A stretch of 64,000 bases of DNA from the NCBI RefSeq assembly GCF_004310665.1, contig NZ_SIXF01000002.1, forward strand, positions 310,001 to 374,000. The letters run 5' to 3'. This document shows, in pieces, positions 1-8,898 of this stretch (the first letter of the stretch is position 1; the number at the start of each line of letters is the position of its first letter). Source of the stretch: Pedobacter kyonggii. Its GTDB lineage: Bacteria; Bacteroidota; Bacteroidia; Sphingobacteriales; Sphingobacteriaceae. Position numbers and translations under genes: made by a program. The notes below the pieces were generated by a model, which was given only the letters and a program-made list of their open reading frames with translations, was not told where the DNA came from and did no database searches.

Positions 1-205
1 TTTTGATCTTTCCCAAGGGGATATTGAAGTAAGCAATGGCAATGACCATTTTGTTGATGTGCTGCTTTTTGGCGGAGAGCCCTACACCGAGCCTGTAGTG
101 GCAGAGGGCCCCTTTGTCATGAATACCCAACAGGAGATCATACAGGCATACCATGACTTTCACGCCAATAAATATGGTACGATAGATTACTCGATCAAGT
201 CGTAG
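1..205 (+). CDS. Pirin family protein, C-terminal end (cut by window edge)
   Basis: The reading frame is open from base 2 to the TAG at 203-205 and encodes the last 67 residues of a protein. The segment with GGEPYTEPVVAEGPFVMNT followed by a helix with a final G-T/Y pattern is the typical C-terminal pirin domain, a cupin found in quercetin-2,3-dioxygenase-like and regulatory pirins. The N-terminal metal-binding cupin lies outside the window, so whether this is an active dioxygenase cannot be judged. It precedes a truncated oxidoreductase start and a YcaC-like hydrolase, a combination often seen in oxidative or quinone stress clusters. Confidence 0.75.
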   Translation, partial: FDLSQGDIEVSNGNDHFVDVLLFGGEPYTEPVVAEGPFVMNTQQEIIQAYHDFHANKYGTIDYSIKS

Positions 206-234
206 CCCAATCAATTTCTTAAAAACTATAGATC

Positions 235-303
235 ATGTCTAAAATACTAATCATCATTTCAAGCCCGCGTCGCCAGACCTTATGCAATAAACCGATTCAG
301 TAA
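235..303 (+). pseudogene. Truncated start of an NAD(P)H/FMN oxidoreductase (azoreductase-like)
   Basis: An ATG at 235, 29 bases after the pirin stop, opens 22 codons beginning MSKILIIISSPR and then reaches TAA at 301. This opening (beta strand plus SSPR phosphate-binding loop) is how flavodoxin-fold NADPH-dependent FMN reductases and azoreductases begin. The remaining roughly 180 residues are missing and the sequence runs directly into the next gene. I read it as the 5' stump of a deleted gene; the stump is short, so the family call is tentative. Confidence 0.4.
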
Positions 304-355
304 CACTTTGAGCACTAGCAATCAAATCATTAACAAATTAAAAAAACTATTAACA

Positions 356-1012
356 ATGGAAAAAAATTCGAAAGCTGGGTTAGGAGCACTACTCACCCCA
401 GACAATTGTGTATTGATTTTAATCGATCACCAACCTTTTCAGTTTGCCGGCCTAAGAAGCCATGATTCGCAGACGGTTATTAACAATGTTGTTGGTTTAG
501 CAAAAGCTGCGAAAATTTTTGGGGTTCCTACACTGTTAACTACCGTTGTAGAAGAACGTGGTGGATTTTTACTCAAGCAGTTACAGGATGTATTTCCTGA
601 ACAAAAGCCAATTAACCGTACATTCATCAATACCTGGGAGGATGAACGGGTAGTGGAATGGGTGAAACAAACCGGTAGAAAGAAAATCGTAATTGCGGCG
701 CTTTGGACAGAAATCTGCCTGGCATTCCCTGCTATACAGGCTGCAGGTGAGGGATATGATGTGTATGGGGTAACAGACGCCTCCGGAGGCACCAGCTTGG
801 AATCACATGATATGGCTATTCAGCGCATGATACAGGCAGGAGTTACACCGATTACTTCGGTGGTATTTTCATCAGAGCTGCAACGTGACTGGGCTCGTCA
901 AGAGACAATTCCGGAGTTGGCTCAAGTAATTTATGATCATTTTGGGAATGTAGGCACTAGCCTTCGTTGGGAATTCCAGCTTCTTGCTACCCAGCCACCA
1001 CCCACTGCTTAA
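356..1012 (+). CDS. Isochorismatase-family hydrolase, YcaC-like
   Basis: The 218-residue protein belongs to the cysteine-hydrolase (isochorismatase) superfamily and most resembles the YcaC group of unknown physiological substrate. Visible features are the early strand ending LILIDHQ (D24 of the catalytic triad), the NRTFINTWEDE segment, and the nucleophile loop ALWTEICLAFPA with C121, followed by VYGVTDASGG. The ATG at 356 is chosen over an in-frame TTG at 308 because the family starts about 20 residues before the first strand. It is the third gene after pirin and the oxidoreductase stump, on the same strand. Substrate is not inferable. Confidence 0.85.
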   Translation: MEKNSKAGLGALLTPDNCVLILIDHQPFQFAGLRSHDSQTVINNVVGLAKAAKIFGVPTLLTTVVEERGGFLLKQLQDVFPEQKPINRTFINTWEDERVVEWVKQTGRKKIVIAALWTEICLAFPAIQAAGEGYDVYGVTDASGGTSLESHDMAIQRMIQAGVTPITSVVFSSELQRDWARQETIPELAQVIYDHFGNVGTSLRWEFQLLATQPPPTA

Positions 1013-1191
1013 TGGCGAACTTTTTAGGATCGCGTAAGCCGAGAGCTTGATAAAGGCTTACGCCACCCTAGAAGCTAAATTTCAGACAAGACAAAAAAGG
1101 TTCTCAATTTCATTAACATGCCAAATCGCTGTTGGTTCTGAATCGTTCCTTTTTTGTCTCTTTAAATTAAGTTGAAACCATATTCATTATA

Positions 1192-1950
1192 ATGAAAAGA
1201 TTAGAAAACAAAGTAGCTATTGTCACCGGTGCTGCTGGTGGAATTGGAGCTGCAGTGGCAAGGATTTTTGCCAAGGAAGGTGCGAAAGTATTGATTACAG
1301 ATGTTCAGCAGGAGAAATTAAGTGCAGTTGCCAATGAAATTCTCGCTGAAGATGGAGTGGTAGCTTATATGACCCAGGATGTCTCAACGGAGGATGGGTG
1401 GAAGTCGGTGACCGAAAAAGCAGTAACGCTTTATGGTGATATCAATATTTTAATTAATAACGCCGGAATTTCAGGTAACATCATAAGTACTTTCGAGGAA
1501 CGGACAATTGAGGAATTTAACAAAATAATTGCTGTAAATCTGCTCAGCCAGTTTTTGGGTACCAAGTCTGTCATTCCTTTTATGAAGAAAAACAATTCAG
1601 GATCTATAGTAAACGTCTCATCCATTGGGGGGATAATAGGTTCTGCTAACGCTACGGCCTATACTGCATCTAAAGGTGGCTCAAGGAGCTACACAAAGGG
1701 TGCCGCTGCGGAGCTTGCTCCTTTTAACATCAGGGTAAATTCTGTGCACCCCGGATACATAGCAACGCCCATGACAAAAGATTTGCCTGAAGCTAAAGAA
1801 TTTGAAAGAATTGCGGTTGGTGCGACTCCATTAGGCCGCGGGGGTACCTCTGAGGAAATCGCCTATGGTATACTCTACCTCGCCTCAGACGAATCTTCCT
1901 TTACTACAGGGATCGAGTTGATCATTGACGGGGGTACAACCGCTTTATAA
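1192..1950 (+). CDS. Short-chain dehydrogenase/reductase, classical type
   Basis: 252 residues, the usual length for classical SDRs. The cofactor loop TGAAGGIG lies at residues 12-19, the NNAG motif near residue 90, the catalytic serine at about 143-144 and the Y157-x3-K161 active site, followed by the PG motif (HPGYIATPM) and the terminal IDGG. This fits a glucose 1-dehydrogenase or 3-oxoacyl-reductase-like enzyme using NAD(P)H; the substrate is not recognisable. The gene stands alone, 179 bases after the YcaC-like gene, and is followed at once by a recombinase scar, so it is probably cargo of the outermost island layer. Confidence 0.88.
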   Translation: MKRLENKVAIVTGAAGGIGAAVARIFAKEGAKVLITDVQQEKLSAVANEILAEDGVVAYMTQDVSTEDGWKSVTEKAVTLYGDINILINNAGISGNIISTFEERTIEEFNKIIAVNLLSQFLGTKSVIPFMKKNNSGSIVNVSSIGGIIGSANATAYTASKGGSRSYTKGAAAELAPFNIRVNSVHPGYIATPMTKDLPEAKEFERIAVGATPLGRGGTSEEIAYGILYLASDESSFTTGIELIIDGGTTAL

Positions 1951-2008
1951 GCTTAAATAGCTAATCAATAGATGACATTCATACAGTTGTCTCCCTAGAT
2001 TCGCAGGC

Positions 2009-2350
2009 AACAATTAGGTCACTATAGGCTATGCAAAGCTCCGTGAGCAGTTCGATCTATCACAGCGATTGGAAACTGATCTACATGACGAACTTCAATT
2101 ATTGCCTTATTTGTTAAATATGCCGAAAGTCTTCCAGGATTCTAGTTTGGGCCAAAAGCACGCTATTTTCAACGAGGTGTTCAAACAGAAACTCACTTAT
2201 AGAGAAGATAGTTTTAGAACACCCTCGATCAATCCTGAATATGTTCATAAGTTGTTGATACTCAAGTGAAAAGGGTTGCTCTTTTCGGAGCAACCCTCTG
2301 GTGTTTTTGAAGGAGTCCCTTCATGCGGAGAGTGGGGGATTCGAATAAAC
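2009..2350 (+). pseudogene. C-terminal scar of a large serine recombinase
   Basis: From about 2015 to a TGA at 2267-2269 the frame encodes the C-terminal part of a serine recombinase: DELQLLPYLLNMP, then SSLGQKHAIF and the SFRTPSINP block. The same blocks occur in the recombinase at 24578-26081 and the scar at 12960-13502. Past the TGA, homology to the sister copies continues in frame (LLFSEQPSGVFEGVPSCGE), so the stop is a nonsense change relative to the 13.3-kb copy, which has GAA there. The catalytic N-terminal domain is absent. It ends at a copy of the tRNA-Ser 3' end. Confidence 0.75.
2324..2345 (+). repeat. Candidate attachment-site copy of the tRNA-Ser 3' end
   Basis: The 22 bases TGCGGAGAG + TGG + GGGATTCGAA match 26082-26103, the 3' terminal part of the tRNA-Ser gene, at 20 of 22 positions. 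The copy lies directly after the recombinase scar, in the same relative position and orientation as the tRNA is to the recombinase at 24578. This is what an old integration junction left at a tRNA target would look like. No tRNA can be folded here; only the 3' segment is present. Confidence 0.65.
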
Positions 2351-2711
2351 TGAATTTAAATACACTCTAGGCCATATATTTTATCTTTTTTGCTTATAGG
2401 GCACCTGTTTGGGGCACCAGTAGAACCTAACAAAAACGCATTTCCTTGTATACCCTAATGTAGTAAATAAATTTGTGAACTTCAAATAAAATTGCTTTTA
2501 AAATTGTGAATCCATTTGAGTTAAATGTTTTTGTGAGCATTAACAGGTTTATGCTTATCAAAAAAATGGTTCTTTTAGAAATTAACTAAGCAATGAAGAG
2601 AACATGTCTCAAAAAAACGAACTAATCTATTGGTGTTTGAAAAGCTGTTTGTTATGCAAAAACATTTCCGATCTCGCCAAAAGTAATGGAATACAACCAG
2701 TCAACGTACCA
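2351..2711. other. Intergenic, no gene seen; holds motif copy A
   Basis: No convincing coding sequence on either strand. It is AT-rich and contains the first copy of the 15-bp motif at 2606-2621. Confidence 0.5.
2606..2621 (+). repeat. Short cassette-flanking motif, copy A
   Basis: GTCTCAAAAAAACGAA, one A longer than the consensus GTCTCAAAAAACGAA. It is the leftmost of five same-strand copies that separate the genes between 2.6 and 8.9 kb. Downstream (3') side of the 2712-3161 gene. Confidence 0.6.
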
Positions 2712-3161
2712 CTAATCATCTCTTTTTAAAGCCTTAAATACCTTCCAATGGTTTCTGTTTTTGATAAGAATGTAATCATGGATCGAAAATTTTTGAAATT
2801 GATGAAGACCCGTTGTAATGAATGCGGTATCTTTTTTGATCAAAAACTTTCCAATAGCGAGGCGGGTTCTTGGGTCATTGAACGAAACCGGGCTTAGATC
2901 TATGAGATCTTCCTGTTTGGTTGGTGCAATATATTTTATATTGACACCTGAAATTTGATCGGGCCACCGATCATTTTTTGTTTGAGGTTTGATTATAAAT
3001 ACCGTGTCAGACGCAACATTCAGTTTTTCCGTTATTAAGATATTATTTAAAATCTGAGACATTATCTGTGACGTATCGTTAGTCTGTGCTTCCCGAACTT
3101 TAGACTTACATGCTATGAATAATAAGCCTATTAATGTGAGTTTAAGTTTTTGTCTGTTCAT
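2712..3161 (-). CDS. Hypothetical lipoprotein
   Basis: 149 residues with an N-terminal hydrophobic segment and lipobox (LLFIACKS), so probably a lipidated protein of the periplasm. The rest contains no family I recognise; it is a mixed alpha/beta sequence ending in two Lys/Arg-rich strands (HDYILIKNRNHWKVF). It starts 3 bases after the stop of the upstream metallopeptidase-like gene on the same strand, so the two are probably co-transcribed. In polymorphic toxin loci such a small partner is often an immunity protein, but nothing in this sequence shows that. Confidence 0.6.
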   Translation of the reverse strand: MNRQKLKLTLIGLLFIACKSKVREAQTNDTSQIMSQILNNILITEKLNVASDTVFIIKPQTKNDRWPDQISGVNIKYIAPTKQEDLIDLSPVSFNDPRTRLAIGKFLIKKDTAFITTGLHQFQKFSIHDYILIKNRNHWKVFKALKRDD

Positions 3162-3164
3162 TGA

Positions 3165-4966
3165 TCATTTTCTTTGTAGAATTCGATAATACTTTAGCCA
3201 TTCCGCAGCATTTGCAGGTTCTATTCTGTGTGATCCTGGTGCGACTATAATGTCTTCGAAATACCAACCTGCTTCGAAACTTCCTTTTCCTGAGATAAGT
3301 CCTGCCATACGTTTTGGAAGATTATTTGCATCCCGTCCAAAATGAACGAACTCATGTAATGTTGTAATTGTTAAAATTAATCCAACTGCCTGATACTTAA
3401 GTGGTGTGCTAGCTTTATCTAAGTCCTCAACATATGCTTGGTCAATTTTTAAAATTTTGTTTACGTCGTCAAATTGGCCGGCTACCGGGTGTCCGTTCCC
3501 ATCCTGCAAATTATTGATGACAACAACTTTTGGCCCTTTTCCGGGTTGCATCAGAGCCATAATTTTACTCTCTTTCATCCCCGTAGTAAGGCTTAGTGCC
3601 TTAAGCACATTCGGATATTGCGTTAGAAAATTTGGAAGATCATTTACTAACGCCTTGAATTTTGGATGATTATTTAGTGCGGATATATCAAGAGTTGGAA
3701 GAATAATATTGTTATTTAGTAGTGTTTGAGTTTCAATAAGTTCAGCAATATGTACCTCGGGATTTTCAAGAAGGTAGTCCAATGCCCAGTTTGCGAAATC
3801 TTTGTTGTCATTTGTTTCTCCAAAATTGTAAAGATAGTCCAGTAAAGTCCCCGACACTTCAGGGTCTAAATTAAGCCGGTTTACTTTTTGCAGATCTGTG
3901 ATATTAAGTAAGTTGATAAGTAAATTCGCACTCGATATTGGCACTGGAGGAAGTGCACCTGGCTCATCAATTACAATGATGCCATCACATCTTGGCAAAG
4001 GCATTGATCCATCTGGATATACAATATTTGGGTTATGATCGGGAGCCGGATTACAATCAGGTGTTAAATCTCCAGGTGCCGTAGGTGAGCCACCACCTCC
4101 GTTCCCCTGACCACCTACCGTTCCGGAATTTCCGTTTGATCCAGGACCAGTTGCGGGTACATCTTTACACAAAACACAATCTGGTGTTGGCCAAACGCAG
4201 ATTGTAGTTGTTTTTACTCTTGCACAATATGCCGGACAATTATCACAACCATTGTTTATGATCAACATCGATGGTGTACAATTGCACTTACTATTTTCTC
4301 TATCTCTAGTTATCAAGTCTACGCAAAATGGCGTAACTATTGCATTGGAGGATGATGACTTTGGTATGGGCGTAATCGAACTCAATATCTTGCCCTGAAG
4401 AATATTTGATTTACTTTCAATTTGGTTTGAAGGATAGTCATTTTTCTTTATGAAAGTTCCATTCCAGTTACGCACCCAAATTGATCCTGTATACTTTCTC
4501 CTATCACCATAAAACCAAAGAGAATCAGGCTGTAGGTATACCCACTCTGCGTGTATATTTTGGAGACTATCTTTATACATCAGCAGATAATTAAGTGAAG
4601 AAAATAAAACATTCGCGCCAGTCTTTTTATTTATGATTACCTTTCCATCCCCCATATTTAGGGGTATTTTAATTGCGGCGCCAATTGAGATTAACTTGGA
4701 ATAGGCTCTCTCCCAATTTGCTTCTTGACTAAAGGATTCTCTTGCATAGTCTCTTTAGTTGGACTTGAGGTGCTCATTGTTTTTTTTGCTACAGCCGGCT
4801 GCTGCAATTTTGAAAAGTAATATTGTTTAGCTTCCTCAATTGATAATGAGTTTTTCAGCGAAGAATTTGGCACCAAAAGTTCTCTTTTACAGCTTTGTAT
4901 ACCAAAAAAAATCGAAATAAATAGGGCACAGATGAGAATATGCCTAGACCATGAAATAGAATTCAT
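3165..4966 (-). pseudogene. Frameshifted lipoprotein with C-terminal zinc metallopeptidase-like domain
   Basis: Two open frames join into one gene. The N-terminal piece (4691-4966) starts at an ATG with signal peptide and lipobox (FFGIQSCKRE) and ends REPIPS-stop. The second frame continues from about 4690 (IKIPLNMGDGKV) to 3165. Together they give about 600 residues: lipoprotein leader, beta-rich N-terminal region, a Cys-rich linker (CNC, CDNC, CVLC), a Gly/Pro-rich spacer, and a C-terminal domain with HEFVHFGRD, an HExxH zinc-binding site. The layout resembles Bacteroidota proteins with Tox-MPTase-like effector domains. A single indel near 4683 breaks the frame, so the gene is either decayed or misread at that base. 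Confidence 0.6.
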
Positions 4967-5571
4967 TATTGAAAGTGTTAAGATTTGATAAATGTATAAT
5001 TTTTGACTCAAAAAAGATAACCTTTCCAAGTTTTTATCTTTCCATAGTAAAATGTTTGATAATTATAGATGAGATACAAATAGGCGAAGTAACTTTATAA
5101 GTTATTGATGAGTTTGTGGGTATCTTTGGAGTTTTTTTTTCCTTTTTTAGCTTACTAGAACTTTCAACATTCGATACAAGATCAATGTAATCAGAAAGGA
5201 ATTTCTAATATAAATGACTTCAATTATAAAATCAGGACTGCGAACGGTGAAGACTTGATTCCAGATGACGGTATTGGAATTACAGACGTGAATGGAATAA
5301 ATGAAATCTATATAGACAGCGCTGGATTAAATTTAAATCAGATAGAAAATTTCAAATAAAAAGTCTCACAAAACGAATATTTTTACTTGATACTTTTTTA
5401 TCAAAAACTCATTATCAGAAACGTGCTAGACCTATTTGATTAGTGGAATGAGTTTATGATAATTGGCAAAACAAAAGCATATAAATTTGGCTGTATTTAA
5501 ACGAGTTTTATAATTTAGAGCGATATTACAAGTAGAATAAATTATCAAATAACTAGGGTTTTGTGATTGAA
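4967..5571. other. Intergenic with a gene remnant and motif copy B
   Basis: On the plus strand a frame without ATG runs to TAA at 5357-5359 and encodes about 60 residues (middle part ITDVNGINEIYIDSAGLN, end IENFK). It looks like the 3' end of a lost gene of unknown family. The motif copy B starts 4 bases after this stop. The remainder, 5378-5571, shows nothing else. Confidence 0.35.
5363..5377 (+). repeat. Short cassette-flanking motif, copy B
   Basis: GTCTCACAAAACGAA, one mismatch to the consensus GTCTCAAAAAACGAA. It sits between the metallopeptidase-like gene and the serine hydrolase gene, directly after the stop of a plus-strand gene remnant. Confidence 0.6.
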
Positions 5572-6960
5572 CTAATCAACTACCTTAAGACATTTGATAA
5601 TATTCTCGCCATCTTTTATTGAAACGGCGTTGACGGTTCCATCATTATTTTTTGTAAAGAATACTGTCGCATCCAAATCCATCAGGAAAAAGTTTTCTTC
5701 AGTTTGCGGCAGCAAATTAAGAAGAGGTATTCCAGACATTCTTAAGACTAACCCATTATCTTTCAAGGTAACAGTGACATCTACTCCATCTTCTCTTTTA
5801 TATTTCCCCTCATATGATTTTAAAACACTATCTGACAATTTCAATACCGAAGGTACTTCATTCGGTTTGGTGCTTTTGAATGCCTTATGTATAATTTCTT
5901 TACCTTCTGGAAATGCAGCCCTCACAATGTTATTGCACATAATTAAACCGTTATCAGCATTAGTTAGCACGATAACACCGCGTTTCGATTTTGGTAGCAA
6001 TACAACTATTGCTGCTACCCCCGGATCATTTCCACCGTGTTGAAGTGCATATTCGTTATTAGGTAAACCATTAATTATACGCCATCCCAGGCCTTGTTGA
6101 AGATTAGGGTTAATAGTTGACTGGGTTTTAACCATTTCCTTATATAAGGATTTTGAAAGATGTGCCCCGCCTAGAACCTCAAGTGCAAATTTCGAAAGAT
6201 CATCAATAGTTGTAGTTAAACCTGCTGCTGCACTAGCCTGAATTGAAAAATCTGTTTTTTTAATTTCTTTCCCATCAGCATCATACATCCTGCTATATCT
6301 ATCAAAATTTGTCTTACCATCCCACATGTGATGGGTATCAATCATATGCAAAGGGTTAAAAGTTAATGAATCAGCAAGTTGGGATAAAGATTTATGAAAT
6401 TTGTGTTCAATTGCAACTCGCAGATATTCCATTCCTTCCCCACTATAGTTAAATCTTGTACCTGGTTCAAAATTGAAAGTCAACTTCCCGCTATCATTCA
6501 TCCAACGCCAGTTATCAAATCCAGATTGCTGGCTCAGTACATGACGTGTTGTTATTTTTTTTGAAAAAGGATTCGCAGCAACTTCAGGATCAATAAAATA
6601 TTTAGCCAGGGGTTCATCCAAGTCCCATTCTCCCTTCTGTACCAATTTAAGCACCAAGGTTGAGAATACTACTTTTGTTATTGAAGCTACTTCAAAAATC
6701 ATGTTCTTGGGAGCAGGTTTTCCATTACTTAAATTCCCATATACGTTTGACTTTACTACCCTATCATTTTCGATAATACTGATGGCAACATTAGGAATAT
6801 TCAAATCTTTTTGCCACTGTGCGATTTTTGCATCGAGATCATTCAGTTTAGTTTTACTTCGAATAGTTTTTTTAGAAGCTGCTTGTTGACAAAAGCTATC
6901 ATTAGGCTGAAACAATACAAAAATAGTTGTGAGTAGAATCTGGTAAGTTAAAAGCTTCAT
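5572..6960 (-). CDS. Serine hydrolase, class C beta-lactamase/penicillin-binding-protein fold
   Basis: 462 residues with a signal peptide ending near SFCQQA, so exported. The SxxK motif is S93-I-T-K96 within EVASITKVV, a YSG motif follows in FNYSGEGMEYL (family YxN position), and the third motif is HGG in LQHGGNDPGV. A C-terminal DUF3471-like beta domain (about 370-460) follows. Such proteins include esterases, D-aminopeptidases and carboxypeptidase-like enzymes; substrate cannot be told. The gene sits alone between motif copies B and C on the minus strand, consistent with single-gene cargo. Confidence 0.85.
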   Translation of the reverse strand: MKLLTYQILLTTIFVLFQPNDSFCQQAASKKTIRSKTKLNDLDAKIAQWQKDLNIPNVAISIIENDRVVKSNVYGNLSNGKPAPKNMIFEVASITKVVFSTLVLKLVQKGEWDLDEPLAKYFIDPEVAANPFSKKITTRHVLSQQSGFDNWRWMNDSGKLTFNFEPGTRFNYSGEGMEYLRVAIEHKFHKSLSQLADSLTFNPLHMIDTHHMWDGKTNFDRYSRMYDADGKEIKKTDFSIQASAAAGLTTTIDDLSKFALEVLGGAHLSKSLYKEMVKTQSTINPNLQQGLGWRIINGLPNNEYALQHGGNDPGVAAIVVLLPKSKRGVIVLTNADNGLIMCNNIVRAAFPEGKEIIHKAFKSTKPNEVPSVLKLSDSVLKSYEGKYKREDGVDVTVTLKDNGLVLRMSGIPLLNLLPQTEENFFLMDLDATVFFTKNNDGTVNAVSIKDGENIIKCLKVVD

Positions 6961-7366
6961 GATTAATTTTTAGGGTTTTAGTGGTTCAGCCTAGTAATTG
7001 TTATTGATTTGCTGTATGAAATCCTCTTTCACAACAATCGCATAAGTGTATAAATCAATGACGATGATAACATCGAATAGGTTGCAAGTATAAGAATCTA
7101 GTTACCATGAGCTCTATCAAAAAACGGTAGATTTTTGATAAGACTTAATATTTCCTTTTAAGCTATTGTCTCAAAAAACGAAGGTATAATTCGTTGATCT
7201 ATTTCTTTTGGTTGTATTTTAATCTAATGCTAATTAGGACAAAGAGAAAACGATTTAAAAAACCAGGTAATATTGAGAAGGTTGATTGGCGTAGCCTCAT
7301 TTAGCTACGGCATGTTCCATTCTTTAAAAATAGATAGTAAAAGTCAACTAACAGAATAAGTATATC
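6961..7366. other. Intergenic with motif copy C
   Basis: No gene seen. Motif copy C lies at 7168-7182, followed by a short inverted repeat formed by its own end (AACGAA) and TTCGTT at 7190-7195. Confidence 0.45.
7168..7182 (+). repeat. Short cassette-flanking motif, copy C
   Basis: GTCTCAAAAAACGAA, the consensus sequence itself, between the serine hydrolase and the S41 peptidase genes. Confidence 0.6.
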
Positions 7367-8314
7367 TTATTTGTCCTTTAAAAACTCAAGAGCCCGTAAT
7401 AAAACAGGGTCCTTCCCTGTGGTTATATTATCTTTTGTATTAGCAACCTCAATATCAACTGGTATACCTATACCCTCATAATTATTTCCATTCTTTGCTA
7501 GATGCGTTTCATGAGAAAGCGAAAATTCCCATCCATTTGGAAGTTTCTTACCCATCATGCTTGAAAACATTCCTGCTGTGTGTTCACCAATGATGGTCAC
7601 GTTTGGTAAATCCATCATATTCATTGCAAAATGGTCGGCAGCACTTATTGATGCGCCACTAGTGAGAAGAGCAATTGGTTTAGTTAATTGATTAAATGTT
7701 TTGAAAACTGCGTTAACAAATGCTGGCTCTCCACCTCCATTAATGCGAATATCAATAATTACGGCTTTTTTATCGTTGAATCTTGAAGACATTTCATTTA
7801 GCTGTTTTTCAAATTCTTTTATCGCCATCCCGCCAAAGCCGTTCAATTGTAAATATGCATATTGTTCTGATGTCGAGAAACCACCAATTGGAAAATTGCT
7901 ATTAAATTTCACAAAATTGGAAAAGCCTTTTTCGGATAAGTTCTTCTCAATTACATTTCTCAATAATTTCACAGAATCTTTTGTGGGAAATTGCTTGTGA
8001 AAATCAGAATATTTCGCGCTTGCGGGTAGATCTCCGGTTTTTGAAATGACAACATGGCCATCTTTCAGCGGCTCTACCATTTGATTCAATATATTGAATA
8101 ACGCATCATCCGTTGTGTTTTGAGTAACTTGAGGCCTAAACTTCATATACTGTTGCCGCCAATCCACTTTTCTCGCCTTGAAGCCGCTATAATTTTTATC
8201 AAACGTTTGCCAAAAAAACTCAAAATTACTTTCTGGTTTGCTAAGTTTCTGGGCTTGACAATAATTTGTAATCGTAATTATTAGTATAATTGAAAATAAA
8301 AATTTACCTTTCAT
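7367..8314 (-). CDS. S41-family (C-terminal processing-like) serine peptidase
   Basis: 315 residues with an N-terminal signal peptide (cleavage likely after NYCQAQ). The C-terminal half has the S41 core: DIRINGGGEP, then a nucleophile loop TSGASISAADHFAMNM where S222 or S224 would be catalytic, and a following strand with GEHTAGMFSS. No separate PDZ domain is evident, which makes it a short, tricorn-core-like S41 protein, probably periplasmic. Single gene between motif copies C and D. Function beyond peptidase is not inferable. Confidence 0.82.
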   Translation of the reverse strand: MKGKFLFSIILIITITNYCQAQKLSKPESNFEFFWQTFDKNYSGFKARKVDWRQQYMKFRPQVTQNTTDDALFNILNQMVEPLKDGHVVISKTGDLPASAKYSDFHKQFPTKDSVKLLRNVIEKNLSEKGFSNFVKFNSNFPIGGFSTSEQYAYLQLNGFGGMAIKEFEKQLNEMSSRFNDKKAVIIDIRINGGGEPAFVNAVFKTFNQLTKPIALLTSGASISAADHFAMNMMDLPNVTIIGEHTAGMFSSMMGKKLPNGWEFSLSHETHLAKNGNNYEGIGIPVDIEVANTKDNITTGKDPVLLRALEFLKDK

Positions 8315-8388
8315 TTACTTCGTTTTAGTTCCTATAATCTTGATAAATATAATTTTTTTTGCCCAAATGGCTTCATTTATAAAGTTTC

Positions 8389-8403
8389 GTCTCAATAAAC
8401 GAA
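8389..8403 (+). repeat. Short cassette-flanking motif, copy D
   Basis: GTCTCAATAAACGAA, one mismatch to the consensus. It lies in the 109-base space between the divergent S41 peptidase gene and the small gene at 8424, ending 20 bases before the latter's ATG. Confidence 0.6.
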
Positions 8404-8423
8404 TACATCAGTAAAATAAAAAA

Positions 8424-8801
8424 ATGAATTCCAAGGACTTTAAAACAGGTGATATATTGTTTGCAACTCATCGAGAAATCAAAAAAGGATATCACCCGAT
8501 CGTTTTCATTTCTGGAAACTCTGTATATGATTTTGTGGGTGGGATGATTACACATGAGGCGCTAGCCGACCGAAATGTAAAAATGAAAGAATCGCATTTT
8601 GAACCTAATCTTGAAGTTACTTATGATAATAGCTATTTGGTAAAAGGTCTCTTTATTAAGTCAGAGGAATGGGGACCATTTGAAAAAAAAGGGCAACTGA
8701 CACCGGAAGGGTTGGAATTTGCTTTAAAAATTATTTCAGAGCTTCCATTGGAAACATTTGCTCAATATTTCGCCAGACATGCTTATGGAAATAAAATCTA
8801 A
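8424..8801 (+). CDS. Small hypothetical protein
   Basis: 125 residues, no signal peptide. The N-terminal part (FKTGDILFATHREIKKGYHPIV-type strands) is vaguely reminiscent of the SH3-like barrel of MazF/PemK toxins, but the conserved residues of that family are not clearly present, so I leave it as unknown. The C-terminal third is helical. The start codon lies 20 bases after motif copy D, and motif copy E follows 82 bases after the stop. It is the only plus-strand gene in the motif-separated block. Confidence 0.6.
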   Translation: MNSKDFKTGDILFATHREIKKGYHPIVFISGNSVYDFVGGMITHEALADRNVKMKESHFEPNLEVTYDNSYLVKGLFIKSEEWGPFEKKGQLTPEGLEFALKIISELPLETFAQYFARHAYGNKI

Positions 8802-8883
8802 GTTTAACGCTAGGTGCCGGAGATTGCTCCTGCCAGATCCGGAATGAGCCAGGTGAAAAAGTAAAGTCCGGAACAAATGAAAA

Positions 8884-8898
8884 ATCTCAAAAAACGAT
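8884..8898 (+). repeat. Short cassette-flanking motif, copy E
   Basis: ATCTCAAAAAACGAT, two end mismatches to the consensus. It marks the exact point where similarity of the adjacent minus-strand integrase fragment stops. Confidence 0.55.

Noticed and set aside
439-792. Minus-strand open frame inside the YcaC-like gene
   Set aside because: Antisense shadow of a well-supported gene; Ser/Cys-rich, no start signal.
5004-5020. GACTCAAAAAAGATAA near the metallopeptidase gene start
   Set aside because: Lacks the ACGAA end of the motif; similarity is mostly the A-run.
5594-6043. Plus-strand frame of 149 codons inside the serine hydrolase gene
   Set aside because: Antisense shadow; the minus-strand frame carries all family motifs.
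7124-7136. TCAAAAAACGG, resembling the middle of the 15-bp motif
   Set aside because: The flanking GTC and the end AA do not match, and a second partial copy C lies only 40 bases away; counted as chance.
2606-8898. Reading the 15-bp motif array as a CRISPR
   Set aside because: Spacing is 0.5-2.8 kb and the intervening DNA is coding; not an array of short spacers.
2606-8898. Reading the motif array as a classical integron
   Set aside because: No integron integrase, no attC-like paired core sites with long imperfect hairpins; genes lie in both orientations.
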